A DNA stretch of 64,000 nucleotides. Origin: Crambe crambe. Its lineage: Eukaryota > Porifera > Demospongiae > Poecilosclerida > Crambeidae. Position numbers and translations under genes: made by a program. The notes beneath the pieces were generated by a model. The model did not search any database, had not been told where the DNA came from, and was given only the letters and a program-made list of their open reading frames with translations. Shown here piece by piece: positions 53,155 through 64,000 of the stretch. The stretch spans positions 7,502,001 to 7,566,000 of the forward strand of contig OZ004582.1 in assembly GCA_963924555.1 (NCBI GenBank), read 5' to 3'. The number at the start of each line of letters is the position of its first letter. Position 1 is the stretch's first letter.

Positions 53155-56080
53155 ATGGAGCTGCTTAAGCCAAATAGCTACCCATCTATGCAGATCAGTA
53201 TTGGAAGGATGGAGTATGATTTTGAGAAGATGAGAGGTATTATGGATAGATCATTTGCATCGATCAAAATTGCCTTCCACAAAGATAGCGCTTCTTTGGA
53301 CGTGCTCAACAAGTGCTGTGAAACTGTTTGGGGCAGTAAAAAAAGGAACTATGAGTATTTTTTAGCCGATGGATCTGGCATAGCAATTGATTCCTGCTCA
53401 TTTGACCTCAATTTGCCAGATGGTTCTAAGGAAACCTTGCCTTGGACTTTGAGTAACTACCTCAGAGTTTCAAATGTGAAATATCCCTCTCGTGTACGTT
53501 TGTATTGTGTGAGGAAGCTTCGTACTGGTATGTCAGCTTTAAACAAGTAATACATTTTAGCTATATATTTATAATAATAAACAGGGAAAGGATCAGATCA
53601 AAAAAAAAATCATCGAAAAAAAAAGTTGCTGATGCAGGTAATATTAAATACATACAATGAGTCATGGCTGATAATTATAATCACAATAGTACAAAGAAAG
53701 AGGTCGGCTGAAGAAGTAAATGAACCAGGTTAGAATATAGCTAGCAACTATTATTGACATAGTTTTAGTAGTGTACATAAATAGCACAAAAAAGATGTTC
53801 TACGAACTCTCAACAGACCCCACCTGGTTATTTTGAAGTAACTTTTGTGACCAAAAAGAAGAGTCTGTATCGTGATGTCTATGTATTTTCATGTGGAATG
53901 ACACAACAAACTGTTTTGTCCAATCATTATGATGATGACATTGAAAGGATGATGGAGGTTCGTGATTATATTGAGGAGTCACCTGATGATCTGCATCTCT
54001 TTGAAGATAATCCTCTAGAAAGTGACTCTTTCTTGTATGAAATAGACACTGGTGAAAGTAAGTGGCCTCATGATCATTCCCATCCAGCTGTATTATATAA
54101 ACTCCTGTATACAGAAGTATTTTCATTCATTGATGATATGGACTCTAACAGTGGTGAAGTGAAATATGTTACTCCTAATGCAGGTAACTAAGTATACCAT
54201 TTCTGTGATAAAGTGCATGATAGAATAATTATTCCTACTAGAATCAGAATTTGATGTATGGAGTGGATGCTATGCTATATCCAGAGTAGCACTCCTGGCC
54301 TGCATTGCTTTGAATGGCTATCACGGGATAGCTACCTATGGTTGGCAATGCAATAGTTCACCATTATCGAATGTTACACCCCTTCAGTACTGTTCTGCTG
54401 CTGGTACATATACGTGCACTGTGTCATGTGCAGAATTCATAACTGCTCGTCAATTTATAGTTGAAGGTAATGGGCCTAGAGCAAGCTTGATAGTATAATG
54501 CAATTCTTACACTGTACTATTGTTTTCACAGGTGCAGAACATAAATTTACAGCAAAGCTTAATGAAGGTGAACATATCCTGTTACCTGTATTGTAGCATT
54601 CTATTCCCTATAGAAACATTATAATAAATTGCAATGCCACACCCTCTTTCCCTTCCTGTTTCTGTGATTCCAAGCTGCGAGCAAACGACTAACAAATGAA
54701 CTAACAAAAATAACTTCAAGCCTTTTCCCCTAATAATCATGCTTTCTCTATAGAGATGTTATAGTGTACCACTTCCTCCAACTACCCAGACCAGTAGTTA
54801 TCACTACACAGTATTGAACTCTTTTTGAAGTCTTAACTGCCAAACCACAGTTATAATTAGTTATTACAACATTGCTGGGAATGGGAAAAATTATGTGCCT
54901 GTCACAATTATTATTATCATCATTGACAACAGACTGTACAACCCGAAATGAGCCAGATGGCGTGCAATCCGAAGTGGAGGTCATAGGAGATGATATATTG
55001 ACAAAGTCTGCATCTGCCATCAAAGATAGCAAGTATGTGGCAGCAGAGGATTTTGCTCACATTATTGAGTCTTGTAAGAGTGAGTTATAGTATTCTTTTA
55101 TGGCAATATTAATAACCCATTTATAAACAGATCCAATGGGTATAAAGTTAATAGAATTGGTAGGAAGAGGAGCATTTGGGCAGGTATATAAGGCAGTTTG
55201 GAGGGGAAGTGTTGTTGCTGCTAAGGTTCTTCATGGAAACATGAAAGTTATTGAGAATGAATTGAATGTGTACAGGTAAATCTCATGTTTTCCACTTAAT
55301 GAATGAATCATAATGAATGATTTATAGAACATTACACCATCCAAATGTATTGACATTTATGGGGATGGTTGAAGAGCCAGGAAAAGTCATACTGATTACA
55401 AACTTTATAGCAGGACTGAATTTATTTGACTTAATGCATTCAGATAAGAAGGTGAACAAAATTTCAGCTAGCTAGCTTAGCACTTATGGTAATCACACTG
55501 ACAAAATTATTTTTGTTTCAGATTGTACTTGACTTCAAAGAAAAGATATTTATTGTTCAGCAAATTGCCCAAGCTTTGGTATTTATGCACACATATGATC
55601 CACCTATTGTTCATCTCGACCTCAAGCCGGAGAATATACTTGTAGGTTGCTAGATTATTTTACATACTCACCATCATTATAATCTTTAATTAACAGGTTG
55701 AATTAGTTACATATCGTGTATCTGTTGCTGATTTTGGACTAAGCAAAATCATTCCCACACTAGGAGCTGGCCGTACCACAATGCAGGCTGGAACACCTGC
55801 ATTTCAGCCTCCAGAGCAGTTGAGAGGAGAACTCTGTGGTGTCGGAAGCGATGTATATGCTTTGGGATGCATAATTACAGAAGTATTCGGAGAGAAGGAA
55901 ATTTGGAATGGTTTAGCACCACATACGATCATTTTGAAAGTTGCAGGGGGCTCGTATCCTGACATATCTCATCTTTCTCCTGGAGTGAAGGAAGTAATGC
56001 AGATATGCTTTGTTCCAGTAGAGCAAAGGGCATCTGCTGCAGATGTGTTGGGTGCAATCTGCAATAGCCTTCTAGATTAA
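53155..56080 (+). CDS. TKL-type protein kinase gene, ten exons
   Basis: Exons 53,155-53,527, 53,585-53,637, 53,817-54,183, 54,242-54,466, 54,533-54,568, 54,933-55,079, 55,131-55,275, 55,328-55,451, 55,522-55,641 and 55,697-56,080 sum to 1,974 nt: 657 codons plus TAA with every phase consistent. The C-terminal ~265 residues are a kinase domain: glycine loop GRGAFGQVYKAVW, VAAKVL lysine, HLDLKPEN catalytic loop (Leu for the usual Arg), DFGLSK, and GTPAFQPPEQ. The N-terminal half is not a known domain to me. One part (SSPLSNVTPLQYC...GTYTCTVSCAEF) has an Ig-like C-strand/F-strand look. No signal peptide or membrane segment seen; a cytoplasmic Ser/Thr-type kinase is likely. An extra 5' exon from ATG 52,958 is possible. 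Confidence 0.8.
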
Positions 56081-56195
56081 CTATTATTCATTTCATACCT
56101 GTGGTTCATCATACTAGCTAGCTATAGCTATTAAATTGATCTCAGATTCATTGTTCATTCTTATCTCAGATTCAGACATGTTTGTTACTTATGGT

Positions 56196-59072
56196 TCATT
56201 GTACCATGGAATTAATGTTATTCAGCAAATCAAAATATAATTCTAATGCTTCCGTTAGAGTTTCCGGCAGATGAAGGTCTTCTTCTTCCATAATAATGTG
56301 TGCCAAATTAGTAAATTCTCTACTAGTAGGTGGTAGCTTTTCACAGGCATATTGCCAACACAACTGTAAGTCACCATCAGTACATTCACAAGAATGGTCT
56401 TCATGACCTATTATACATAAAAATATTTAGTGAATTACATTATTATTGTGTTAGCTAACCTCTAATTTCAGGCAGATAAAAAAGCTCATCTGGGATTCCA
56501 TCAACACAAGTACTGGTGTTATGCCTAATTCGGTGCATGTTCCAAGCAGTCACCATTTTGTCCAGATCAGCCTGGATTAGATTGGTGAAGGCAAATTTCA
56601 GGCAATCCCTACATGAAGTTGATGCATCATAGTCACTTCATGTTTTAGCAAAATATCCTTACCTCTGGGTGGAGTCTGAATCATCATAGTAACCTTCATC
56701 TTGAAGCATCTACAATATTCTTACTATTGTCATTTATAACAGTACTTTATTACTAAGTTTCACCTTAAAGAAGCGAATCCAGAATCCAGTACACCACTGA
56801 TAAAGATGCCCCCACCAACGTTCAATTCTCTGATAAGAAATGTGATTAGCTAGTTAGTCTAAACTTCTCTGATAATTCTCACTTGATTACTGACTGATCT
56901 CCCATAGCGAAATGAATTTCGAGCGAAGTCATCACTACACTGATGCCTCAAGAAAGGTTGCATAAATGCAATTTTTGCATTTTCTGTGCCCCTGTCTGCA
57001 CGAACAACTTTAGGACAACCTATTTGCATGTGATTAATTATTGATTATAAACTATAGATATTGAGTAGCTAAGAGTATTCTTACCATACTTCTTGACAGC
57101 ATCCAGATAGTAGCCAGCAATGACTTTTGAATCTTTGTTTGTAGGGCATACTTCCAACCATAAAATTTTGCGGGAATATCTATTATGAAACACAAAATTA
57201 ATGTACATACATGCATCCATGTAATTAATTACCCATCAATTCCTCCACGAATAGCAAAGTCAAAAGGTAGCAACTTGTCGTTGGCATCTATGTGCTAGCA
57301 ATAGTTAGGGCCCTATCAACACCATAATAATATTATTATCAAGCTGTACACTAAGTTAGGGGTTATCCACCTTGGATGAGTAAACTCTCCTTTTTAATCT
57401 ATTTTTCTTTCTAGAATTTACACCTTCGGGATCAATATAAGAAAGCATTATTCGAACTTCTTCTCTACAAGAGGAGTTGATATTGAACCAATAGAGCTTA
57501 GTTATTGCAGAGCTAACCTTGATATACTCAGTTTGTATCTCTGCTGTAGTCGAAAGTGCATGGCACGATATCCTAATGATAGTGATACCGGATGCTATGG
57601 TGGGCGGGGTCAATTTTTTATACGTAAAAATAATACTGCAGGACGGCACCAAAAGTGACCAAGATATAACCTGGCTGCGAAGGTCCAGATCCAAAGAAAT
57701 CCAGGAAAAAAACATATCAACAGAATCCTAATATTCTAGAGAATCTAACTGTGACAGTTTCTTTTAGATAGAGTGCTAAATTTAGATTTGATGTTCAAAA
57801 ACATATTTAAATTTCGATTTTCTTACGATATAACACTTGAACAGGTCATGAAACCATGTTTTTTGGAAACTGCATCAAAAACTGATCCTGGTACCTTGGA
57901 TAACTTCTTGTATCAAGCGGAAAAGAAGGCACGCAAGAAGGATAAGGCATTCAACTTATATAACTGATGGGTCAAAGTTCATGACCTCAACCCTTTCCCA
58001 TGAATCTGTGCTGCCTCAGGTGATGAATAGCCTAACCCCCCTCACCCCCATAGTACATATTTTAATGTAAAATAAAAGTGATGAAAAATGCTTGAATTCT
58101 GAATCAATCTCTGAACAACATAAATCAGTTCTGGCTGTGGAGTAATGCTGCAGTCTGTTCCTTAATAACAGCAAAGCTCCCAGATCCTGTACATGACTTT
58201 GAACATCAATCACTGTCCACTGCAAAGCTTGGCAGCATAAATTGCAGACTTAATGCCACAAATTCTAAAATATAGCAAAGCCGTAATACAGTAAATTTGA
58301 AATGAGCAATCAAAAACACGTTTTACATGGGGAGGGTAGGTCTACTGAAGTTCCTAACTTTGTTAATGTTGTGTACATTCAAAATAGAGACAGACTCTAG
58401 GACAACAATTGTACAACAGTTCCTACTAGTCTGGTGTTATCCAGACTACATGGCCTATTTTTTTAAATTTACCCTTAGTTCTATAGTCATTTTCTTACTC
58501 TTCCATATGAACTTTGTTTGAAGAAAATCCATCTAGTAGATCCTAAGATACGAGCAAAAGATTGCAGTACTATTAGCCATAATGACCTTTAACCTACTTT
58601 GGAAAGGTGCCATTTTCTTAATTAAAAGAAAGTAAAATTTTCCTGTACAATTTCAATTGTAAAATGTTACGTATCTCTGCTTCTACTGGATGGATTTTTA
58701 TCGGATAAAGTTTATCTGGCTGAGGAAAAAGAGCTTAATATTTTTAAGAAATGAATTTATAGTTTCATAGTATTTTTAAAAATAGCCCGGTATCACTACT
58801 AATGATGAGCCAGACTGGGAGAGTTCAATAGCTAAATAGGTGACTGTCCAGCTAGCTAAAACTTTGATATAATGTACCTGTACATTTTGAAAGGCCCTTG
58901 CAATATCTGTTTGTACACCTCTCCTTCTGAGACCCATTTTATGCAAAGTACGTTTTAAAGTTCTCAGTGATACAACGATCCCATGAAGACTAGCCAGAAA
59001 GCATAATATCAGGTTATAAGAGTACCCTGCTTCAAAATACAGCCTAACTAAACTTCTTGCATCATCATCCAT
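56196..59072 (-). CDS. DDE integrase-core transposase-like gene, multi-exon
   Basis: Minus-strand exons (high to low): 59,072-58,878; 57,464-57,371; 57,294-57,233; 57,179-57,085; 57,019-56,883; 56,829-56,764; 56,709-56,663; 56,608-56,460; 56,407-56,196. The start MDDDARSLVRLYFEAGYSYN and LYFEAGYSYNLILCFLASLH is the N-terminus of a widespread animal integrase-core family. The catalytic residues are visible: HIDAND (D1), RADRGTEN (D2) and QRIERWWG (E3), with IDGYSRKILWLEV between. A piece of about 35 residues expected between the first two listed exons was not found, and six residues before HID are missing at a junction, so the gene may be slightly damaged. It has no neighbour relation other than sharing the TIRs with the kinase. 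Confidence 0.75.
57720..58877. other. Intron/decayed region of the transposase gene
   Basis: AT-rich DNA with no convincing frame. The missing second exon should lie here. A minus-strand stretch at about 58,100-58,190 (acceptor-like GTACAG, then DLGALLLLRNRLQHYS) is in the right place but has no phase-matching donor, so I do not call it. Confidence 0.4.
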
Positions 59073-59092
59073 TCTTCAACTCTTAAATTAGC

Positions 59093-59267
59093 TAATCAGG
59101 AACAAAGTGGAAGCAGAGTGGAAATAGAGTGGAATTGGAGTGGAAGTAGAGTGTAAATCGGCATGACAGAGTGGAAGTAGAGTGGAAATTGCTATGACAG
59201 AGTGGAAGTAGAGTGGCAGTAGAGTGGAACTGGAATTGAAGGAAGTGGCCCTAAAAAGCCACCATAC
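59093..59267. repeat. Right subterminal tandem repeat (inverted copy of 52,700-52,905)
   Basis: AGTGGAAGTAGAGTGGA words with TTGCTATGACAGAGTGGAAG units, ending GGCCCTAAAAAGCCACCATAC, the reverse complement of the left side. The continuation into the right TIR is interrupted by a nested element. Confidence 0.75.
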
Positions 59268-60935
59268 TTTGGCCAAAGAGGTACCAAGGCAATACAGTCA
59301 CTATTCAAAGAAATAACCATACCTGTGTTTTGGCAGCATCCCATGCAGCTATGCGATCAGTCAATTCTAGAGTCTAGGGTAGATCACTATGTGAATGAAC
59401 ACATCCAAGGACAAGAGATGACCAAGGAAGATAAAAGACCCTTCCTGGACCTTGCACCTATCATTACACTGTTTTCCACCACACCCACCTGACGGGGGCA
59501 GTTTTCTCATTTTATTTCACTCCTACCTGTTCGTGCCCCTGCGGCTTATTCAAACTTGGAACTGTTTGGAATTGCCACAGGCCAGGTGTGGCTGATAAAA
59601 TCACAGACCATGGACCACTAATAAAGTTGTTTCTGTGACACTTAGCCTACGTAGCTAGCTACAGTTCACACACTTGCTGAACCAGTTAATATTATTATTA
59701 AATAAAAATCCTAATTGCATCTGTTTCCTTTTCAAATGAATATCATTCTGTATGAGATAAAATTAATGAGACCATAACAATAGTTATCTGAGTATATGGT
59801 TAATAAATCAACCCACCTGAGAGAAGGTGAATGGCCAGTTTAGAGCCTGGTAGCGTGCATACTATTATCATAACAGTAATTATGCATAATTATAGCTAGA
59901 GCTTGTACTATTAGTAACACTTACTGTACTAAGCACAAAAATACTCCACAATCATGGCCATGTTTGAAATTCCATAATAGTTATAGCTATAGCTATACTG
60001 GCTAGCTAGCTTAACTCACTTTAGCAGAACAATCTCCATTTTGAGCTAGGATGTTTAGTCATGATATATTTAATATTTGCTGTGTGGACATAAATATTAT
60101 CCTCTAGTGGTATAGACAGAGTAGCTATAGCTACTTGACTTACTGCACATTTTGTAAGCATTTCATGTTATCACCCAATAATGAATCATTATCTGATCTC
60201 ATAGCTACTTCTCAAAATCGAGAGTCCAATGACACCCCAAAAATATTGGTATGATAAATTTCTTGTACTGTGCTATATCCACCTATAATTATTAGCACAA
60301 TTATTAGCCTATAAGTTTTAAGTTACCTATCTTATCAATTACTTTAATCCAAGATTCAACTTCAAGTAGGAGCTTGTAAGTTGACACACAGTAGACACTA
60401 TTTTCAAGTTTCTTATTGCATTCTTCTGCAATCAAAAATAAGTAGAAGTCTACGATCTGAGCAAACCATAGCTACTGCATACAGTATATACACATACTTG
60501 TTATAATTATGTTGCAGCACACAACATACGTACCCTATCATTCACTTAGTGATCTACCCTAGACTCTGAAGGGTCTTTTCGATATCTTCCTTGGTCAAGT
60601 ACTCAGGAGTCACGTGCAAGGTGCATGGGAATAAATTTCTATTGTAATTTATTTATCGAAATTATTATTATCATAATGTTGATAAAATGAGAAAACTGCC
60701 CCCGTCAGGTGGGTGTGGTGGAAAACAGTGCGATGATAGGTGCAAGGTCCAGGAAGGGTCTTTTCGATATCTTCCTTGGTCATCTCTTGTCCTTGGATGT
60801 GTTCATTCACATAGTGATCTACCCTAGACTCTGGAATTGACTGATCGCATAGGCTGCATGGGATGCTGCCAAACATGGGTCTGGTCATTTCTTTGAATAG
60901 TGACTGTATTGTCTTGTGTACCTCTTTGGCCAAAG
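59268..60935. mobile_element. Nested ~1.67 kb element with ~245-bp inverted repeats
   Basis: The left arm 59,268-59,520 and right arm 60,682-60,935 are reverse complements (TTTGGCCAAAGAGGTAC..., CAATACAGTCACTATTCAAAG..., ACCTGACGGGGGCAGTTTTC). It splits the right arm of the composite element between CCACCATAC and CAAAGTCC. The interior is AT-rich with a partial third copy of the arm at about 60,545-60,620 and no long frame. Confidence 0.65.
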
Positions 60936-60963
60936 TCCAGGGCTGTGTCCCAGATCTTTGCAA
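60649..60963 (-). CDS. Small zinc-finger-like frame in the nested element's right arm
   Basis: Minus-strand frame of about 100 residues. CSLCDQSIPESRVDHYVNEH gives a C-x2-C-x10-H-x4-H pattern. The left arm encodes the same peptide but is frameshifted. It may be the tail of a transposon protein; no family recognised, and the first codons lie in the outer TIR, so the true start is unclear. Confidence 0.3.
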   Translation of the reverse strand: MQRSGTQPWTLAKEVHKTIQSLFKEMTRPMFGSIPCSLCDQSIPESRVDHYVNEHIQGQEMTKEDIEKTLPGPCTYHRTVFHHTHLTGAVFSFYQHYDNNNFDK

Positions 60964-61050
60964 TCAAGCGCGCATGCGCATTTTTGACTTCGTGCGCAAA
61001 AATTTATCGTGGTCCGGTGGTCCGGTCCGGTCCGTGTTTTAGTCAGACCA
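60930..61050 (-). repeat. Right terminal inverted repeat of the composite element
   Basis: Reverse complement of 52,577-52,697, ending GTGTTTTAGTCAGACC. Main difference: GTGGTCCGGTGG here against CGTAGTGCGGTGG (complement) on the left. Confidence 0.75.
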
Positions 61051-61752
61051 TAGATACTATAGACTACGTACACGGGATAGGAAACTAGATCACGTGCGCC
61101 ATAGCCACAATAGGAAATGACAATCCCACTCCGTGTCCACCGTTTCGAGCAGGAAGAGGAGGCTCCTATTCGCCGTATGCGGGATGTGCGTTACCTTATA
61201 GTCGCATTAATAAGATGAAAACAGTAAGTATCCTAGCTGAAAGGCTACTAATGCAAAAATTAAAACTGTAGGAGAGATATAAATGAAATTTAGGCCTATC
61301 ATAGCTAGAAATACCATGGAAACCACTTTTGTGGAACCATAAGTAATCACAGTCTAGCCTTACGTAGCTGTTAAAGTAATAAGCCACTCATATTAACTTA
61401 GTTCTATGCGTTAGTATCATTTCTAGGATAAAAATACGTTAGTTAATGATGATACAGTCACTGTATCTCCCTGAACACTCCAAAGTTTGTGGGACACCAT
61501 GAAGGATATATTCAGAAATGAAGTTATCTCCTGGTTATCATGACTTCCTTAAGAGCATAATAAATGAGGTTATACTGGTTTTATGTGCATGTTACTTCTA
61601 TTTTGGTAGAAATGAGGCATATAGCTATTGCATGTCTTTCTTTGTTGCATGGTAATAAGTCTTTGAAATGTATCTTATACTTATACTGGCATATAGAGTA
61701 GGGAGAATACTCAAATTAGCTACATAGTATGATGTTCTACTTATTCTTTAAA
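61051..61752. other. Non-coding region upstream of the P-element-like gene
   Basis: AT-rich with scattered TAGCTA words. No gene, TIR or promoter motif that I can support. Confidence 0.5.
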
Positions 61753-61755
61753 GGC

Positions 61756-64000
61756 ATGAGTCGGCGAAAGCTTCGATTTTATACCCCAAAAAACTGGGAG
61801 AGAAAATTGCAGCAGCAAAGACTTCTCATAAAAATTCCTCGAAAAGTAGCAGACAGAGCATTACTCTTTAATCAGATGAAGAGTGTTGAACTTGAAGGAT
61901 GGACCAAATTATATGTCTCCTCCACAGGGTCAATTGCAAGGATATGCAAATATGACCATTCCACAATTCCTTCAAAAGTATTAATCATGGTGGATGTTGA
62001 GGACAATGCATGCAAAGTGTATGCAGGATCCAAAGCTGTTCCTCTTTATGATAAAGCAGTGTCTAGTATATCAGAGTTACTTTTATTCTAGAGCAGTTGA
62101 ACACATAATAGTATTTGTCCAGCAATTGATGATCCGAAGTTTAAACCTTTAATCGAGAAGCACGGTGGATTGTTCTATGACTGTCATGGTAAGAAAGTAG
62201 CTATAGAGATTATATAGTCATAGATCATTGTATACAATCAGTTACTTAATCTATCTTCTAATAAGGTAATATGATTGCTCAAGTGGACGACAAGACCATA
62301 CGACATGTGAATTGTTCCATGTTGGTAAAGCCAGATGGAATCTGTGAACAGTGCAAGCTTTACAAGAAGAACTCTCTGTTACGTCAACTTAATCGTTTAT
62401 TGAAAGATAACAAGGAAAATGATTTATGCTCTGCAAGTAGCCATGTTAATTATCGATTTCTTACCGGCATTCAAAAGAATGAGCGCCTTAAGGCACTGCA
62501 CTCTGAGCTTCGTGCAAAATGTAGGCAGTTGCATTCACTTGAAAAAAAGATACAGCAGTTACATGAGAAGGAAGCAGTGACTTTGGATGATGATAGTGAT
62601 TGTGACATGCGTGCCTTGGTGGAGAAATACTCATCTATCGTGATGAGCTCACAACCTGAAAACTCTAATAGGTCATTTCAATACTTGTTTTGGAAGCAGC
62701 AACTAGATGCTATCACTAAATCAGATGCACGAACTATTCGATGGCATCCTCTGATAATTAAGTGGTGCCTTTACCTACACCACAGATCGAGTGGTGCTTA
62801 TAAAACATTACAGGAATCAGGACTTCTTTCTTTACCATCTGGCAGAACACTTCGTGACTATCGCCATTTTGCTCCAGCTAAATCTGGATTCAGCACTGCA
62901 TATGACCAGCAACTTCTCGATCTTGCTACAAAGACCAATTTTGAAATGGCAAAGAACATAGCGATCTTGATTGATGAAATGTACGTGAAGGAGGGATTGG
63001 TGTACAATAAAACTTCAGGGGCTCTTACAGGATTTGTTGAATTGGGTGACATTGATTCTCACCTTAATGAATATGAGCGTTCCATATATGAGCCAAAGAA
63101 ACAAAAATCTTTAGCTAAAACCATAGTTGTCTTCATGGTTCGAGGAGTGGTGACCAGCTTGATCTTCCCATATACTATTTTCCCTGTGAGCTCGTTGAAG
63201 GGCTATAACTTATTTCCTCTGGTTTGGGAAGTTATTGGACGACTTACTCGTCACGACTTCAGGGTTTGGGCAATTATTTGTGATGGAGCCTCTAATAATC
63301 GAAAAATGTTCCGCATGCATAGTTCAACAGGAGATGAAAATATTTTCAAAACCACTAATGTTTACAGTGAAGATCAGTATCCTATATATTTTATATGTGA
63401 TCCTCCACATTTATTGAAAACCAAGTTCAACCCGAAATTTATGGGTAAGTTCATTCTGTGTGTCAATTTATGACCACCTTTTATATTCTTTTTATTTTAA
63501 AGTGTAAAGGCAGGGACATTAAATGGAGCCATATTATCAGATTCTACTATCAGAATGCTGGTGCAGCCACTGGTTTGTGCTTGATACCGAAATTGAAATA
63601 TGAACATGTATATTTAACATCACGGTCTAAAATGCGTGTGGATCTTGCTGCACAGGTTAGACTGAGTTGATGATCATGCATATTAGCTATAGGCATAAGA
63701 AACTTTTTTCAGGTCTTGAGTGAAAGTGTATCACTAGCACTTCATCTAACTGGAGGAGAACAAGCTCATGAAACTGCTAACTTCATTAACAAAATAGACA
63801 AATTTTTTGATTCTCTCAATGTTACATCATTTGATGAGGGAAGGCTGAAGAGAAAGCCTTTTTTACAGCCTTACAGAAGTTCAACTGATTTTCGATTGAA
63901 GGTATGATGTAACGAGCTGCTATGTATGCATGCTGTTATTTATATACATTATAGTTTCTTAAAGATGAATTTTTGGGATATCTGGATGCATGGGAAGTGA
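61756..64000 (+). CDS. P-element/THAP9-type transposase gene, 3' end outside window
   Basis: Pieces: 61,756-62,091 (MSRRKLRFYTPKNWERKLQQ), about 62,140-62,190 (IDDPKFKPLIEKHGGLFYDC), 62,266-63,444 (large exon), 63,510-63,655, 63,713-63,901, and 63,955 to the window edge. The large exon has a leucine-zipper-like coiled coil, then RWHPLIIKWCLYLHHRSSGA, LPSGRTLRDYRHF, IDEMYVKEGLVYN, CDGASNNRKMF and CDPPHLLKT, the usual order of P-element-superfamily transposases, with acidic residues in IDEM, CDGA and CDPPH. The last exons (KWSHIIRFYY, KRKPFLQPYRSS) continue that family. The join between the first and second pieces is unclear (stop at 62,089). No THAP zinc finger is seen upstream in the window. 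Confidence 0.75.

Larger units (their letters stand above)
52577..61050. mobile_element. 8.5 kb composite element with ~120-bp TIRs carrying a kinase and a DDE transposase
   Basis: The left end GGTCTGACTAAAACACGGACCGG... and right end ...CCGGTCCGTGTTTTAGTCAGACC are inverted copies over about 120 bp, followed inward on both sides by inverted copies of GGTATGGTGGCTTTTTAGGG and a TCCACTCTACT tandem repeat. Between them lie a TKL-type kinase gene (+) and a DDE integrase-core gene (-). No target duplication was seen (ACC|GGGTCTG left; AGACC|ATAGATA right), and the array is not resumed to the right, so a rearrangement may have followed insertion. Confidence 0.65.

Noticed and set aside
53701-53728. 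A small extra exon of the kinase gene (RSAEEVNEP)
   Set aside because: It is open with an AG before and a GT after, but its phase does not fit the next exon. Skipping it gives a perfect frame of 658 codons.
58016-58225. Possible missing second exon of the integrase-core gene (DLGALLLLRNRLQHYS)
   Set aside because: The position and acceptor fit, but no donor gives the phase needed for the next exon, and the similarity to relatives is too weak to judge by eye.

Overview
This is animal nuclear DNA. It is intron-rich and AT-rich, with short GT-AG introns and many transposon remnants. The content fits an early-branching marine invertebrate, most likely a haplosclerid demosponge such as Amphimedon: ankyrin/ZU5/Roc-COR/Death receptors-like proteins, a TKL-type kinase, and P-element and integrase-type transposases. 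The species call is an inference from gene content and repeat style, not from a marker gene.

Positions 1-52,570 hold a head-to-tail array of five units (R1-R5), all on the + strand. An intact unit encodes one large multidomain protein in this order: one long exon of ankyrin repeats, a ZU5 exon, three small exons that may form a UPA-like domain, one 2.1 kb exon with a Roc-type GTPase plus COR domain, a proline-rich linker exon, and two exons forming a Death domain. R1 is cut by the window start. R2 (7,114-14,666), R4 (27,318-35,460) and R5 (43,514-49,625) can be spliced into continuous frames of about 1,759, 1,972 and 1,565 codons. R3 is a pseudogene: a deletion joins ankyrin repeat 2 to the middle of the GTPase and removes the P-loop. 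R3 and R5 carry a second kind of Death domain cassette (type A, with its own stop codon) in front of the common one (type B), and the type B cassette behind it is frameshifted in both. The ankyrin exon is a coding minisatellite with a 204-bp period (two ankyrin repeats). It holds 7, 10 or 4 full units in R2, R4 and R5, and the differences between units fall on the surface positions used for binding in ankyrin proteins.

Behind each Death domain the units carry a broken piece of an S9A prolyl-oligopeptidase/oligopeptidase B-like gene (propeller region, in R3 running into the start of the catalytic domain), then hAT-like transposase remnants, a short perfect hairpin, and GGGCGTGG-rich DNA just upstream of the next start codon. 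An intron of each unit contains an inverted pair of copies of the first ~100 bp of the unit's own GTPase exon, which could form a hairpin RNA.

From 52,577 to 61,050 there is an 8.5 kb segment with ~120-bp terminal inverted repeats and inverted subterminal tandem repeats. It encloses a ten-exon TKL-type kinase gene (+ strand, 657 codons, fully open) and a multi-exon DDE integrase-core transposase gene (- strand), with a further 1.7 kb inverted-repeat element nested in its right arm. This looks like a kinase-carrying DNA transposon. From 61,756 to the end of the window is a P-element/THAP9-type transposase gene that runs off the right edge.

No tRNA, rRNA or CRISPR was recognised. Splice sites are read by eye from GT/AG signals, phase and agreement between copies; no transcript evidence was available.
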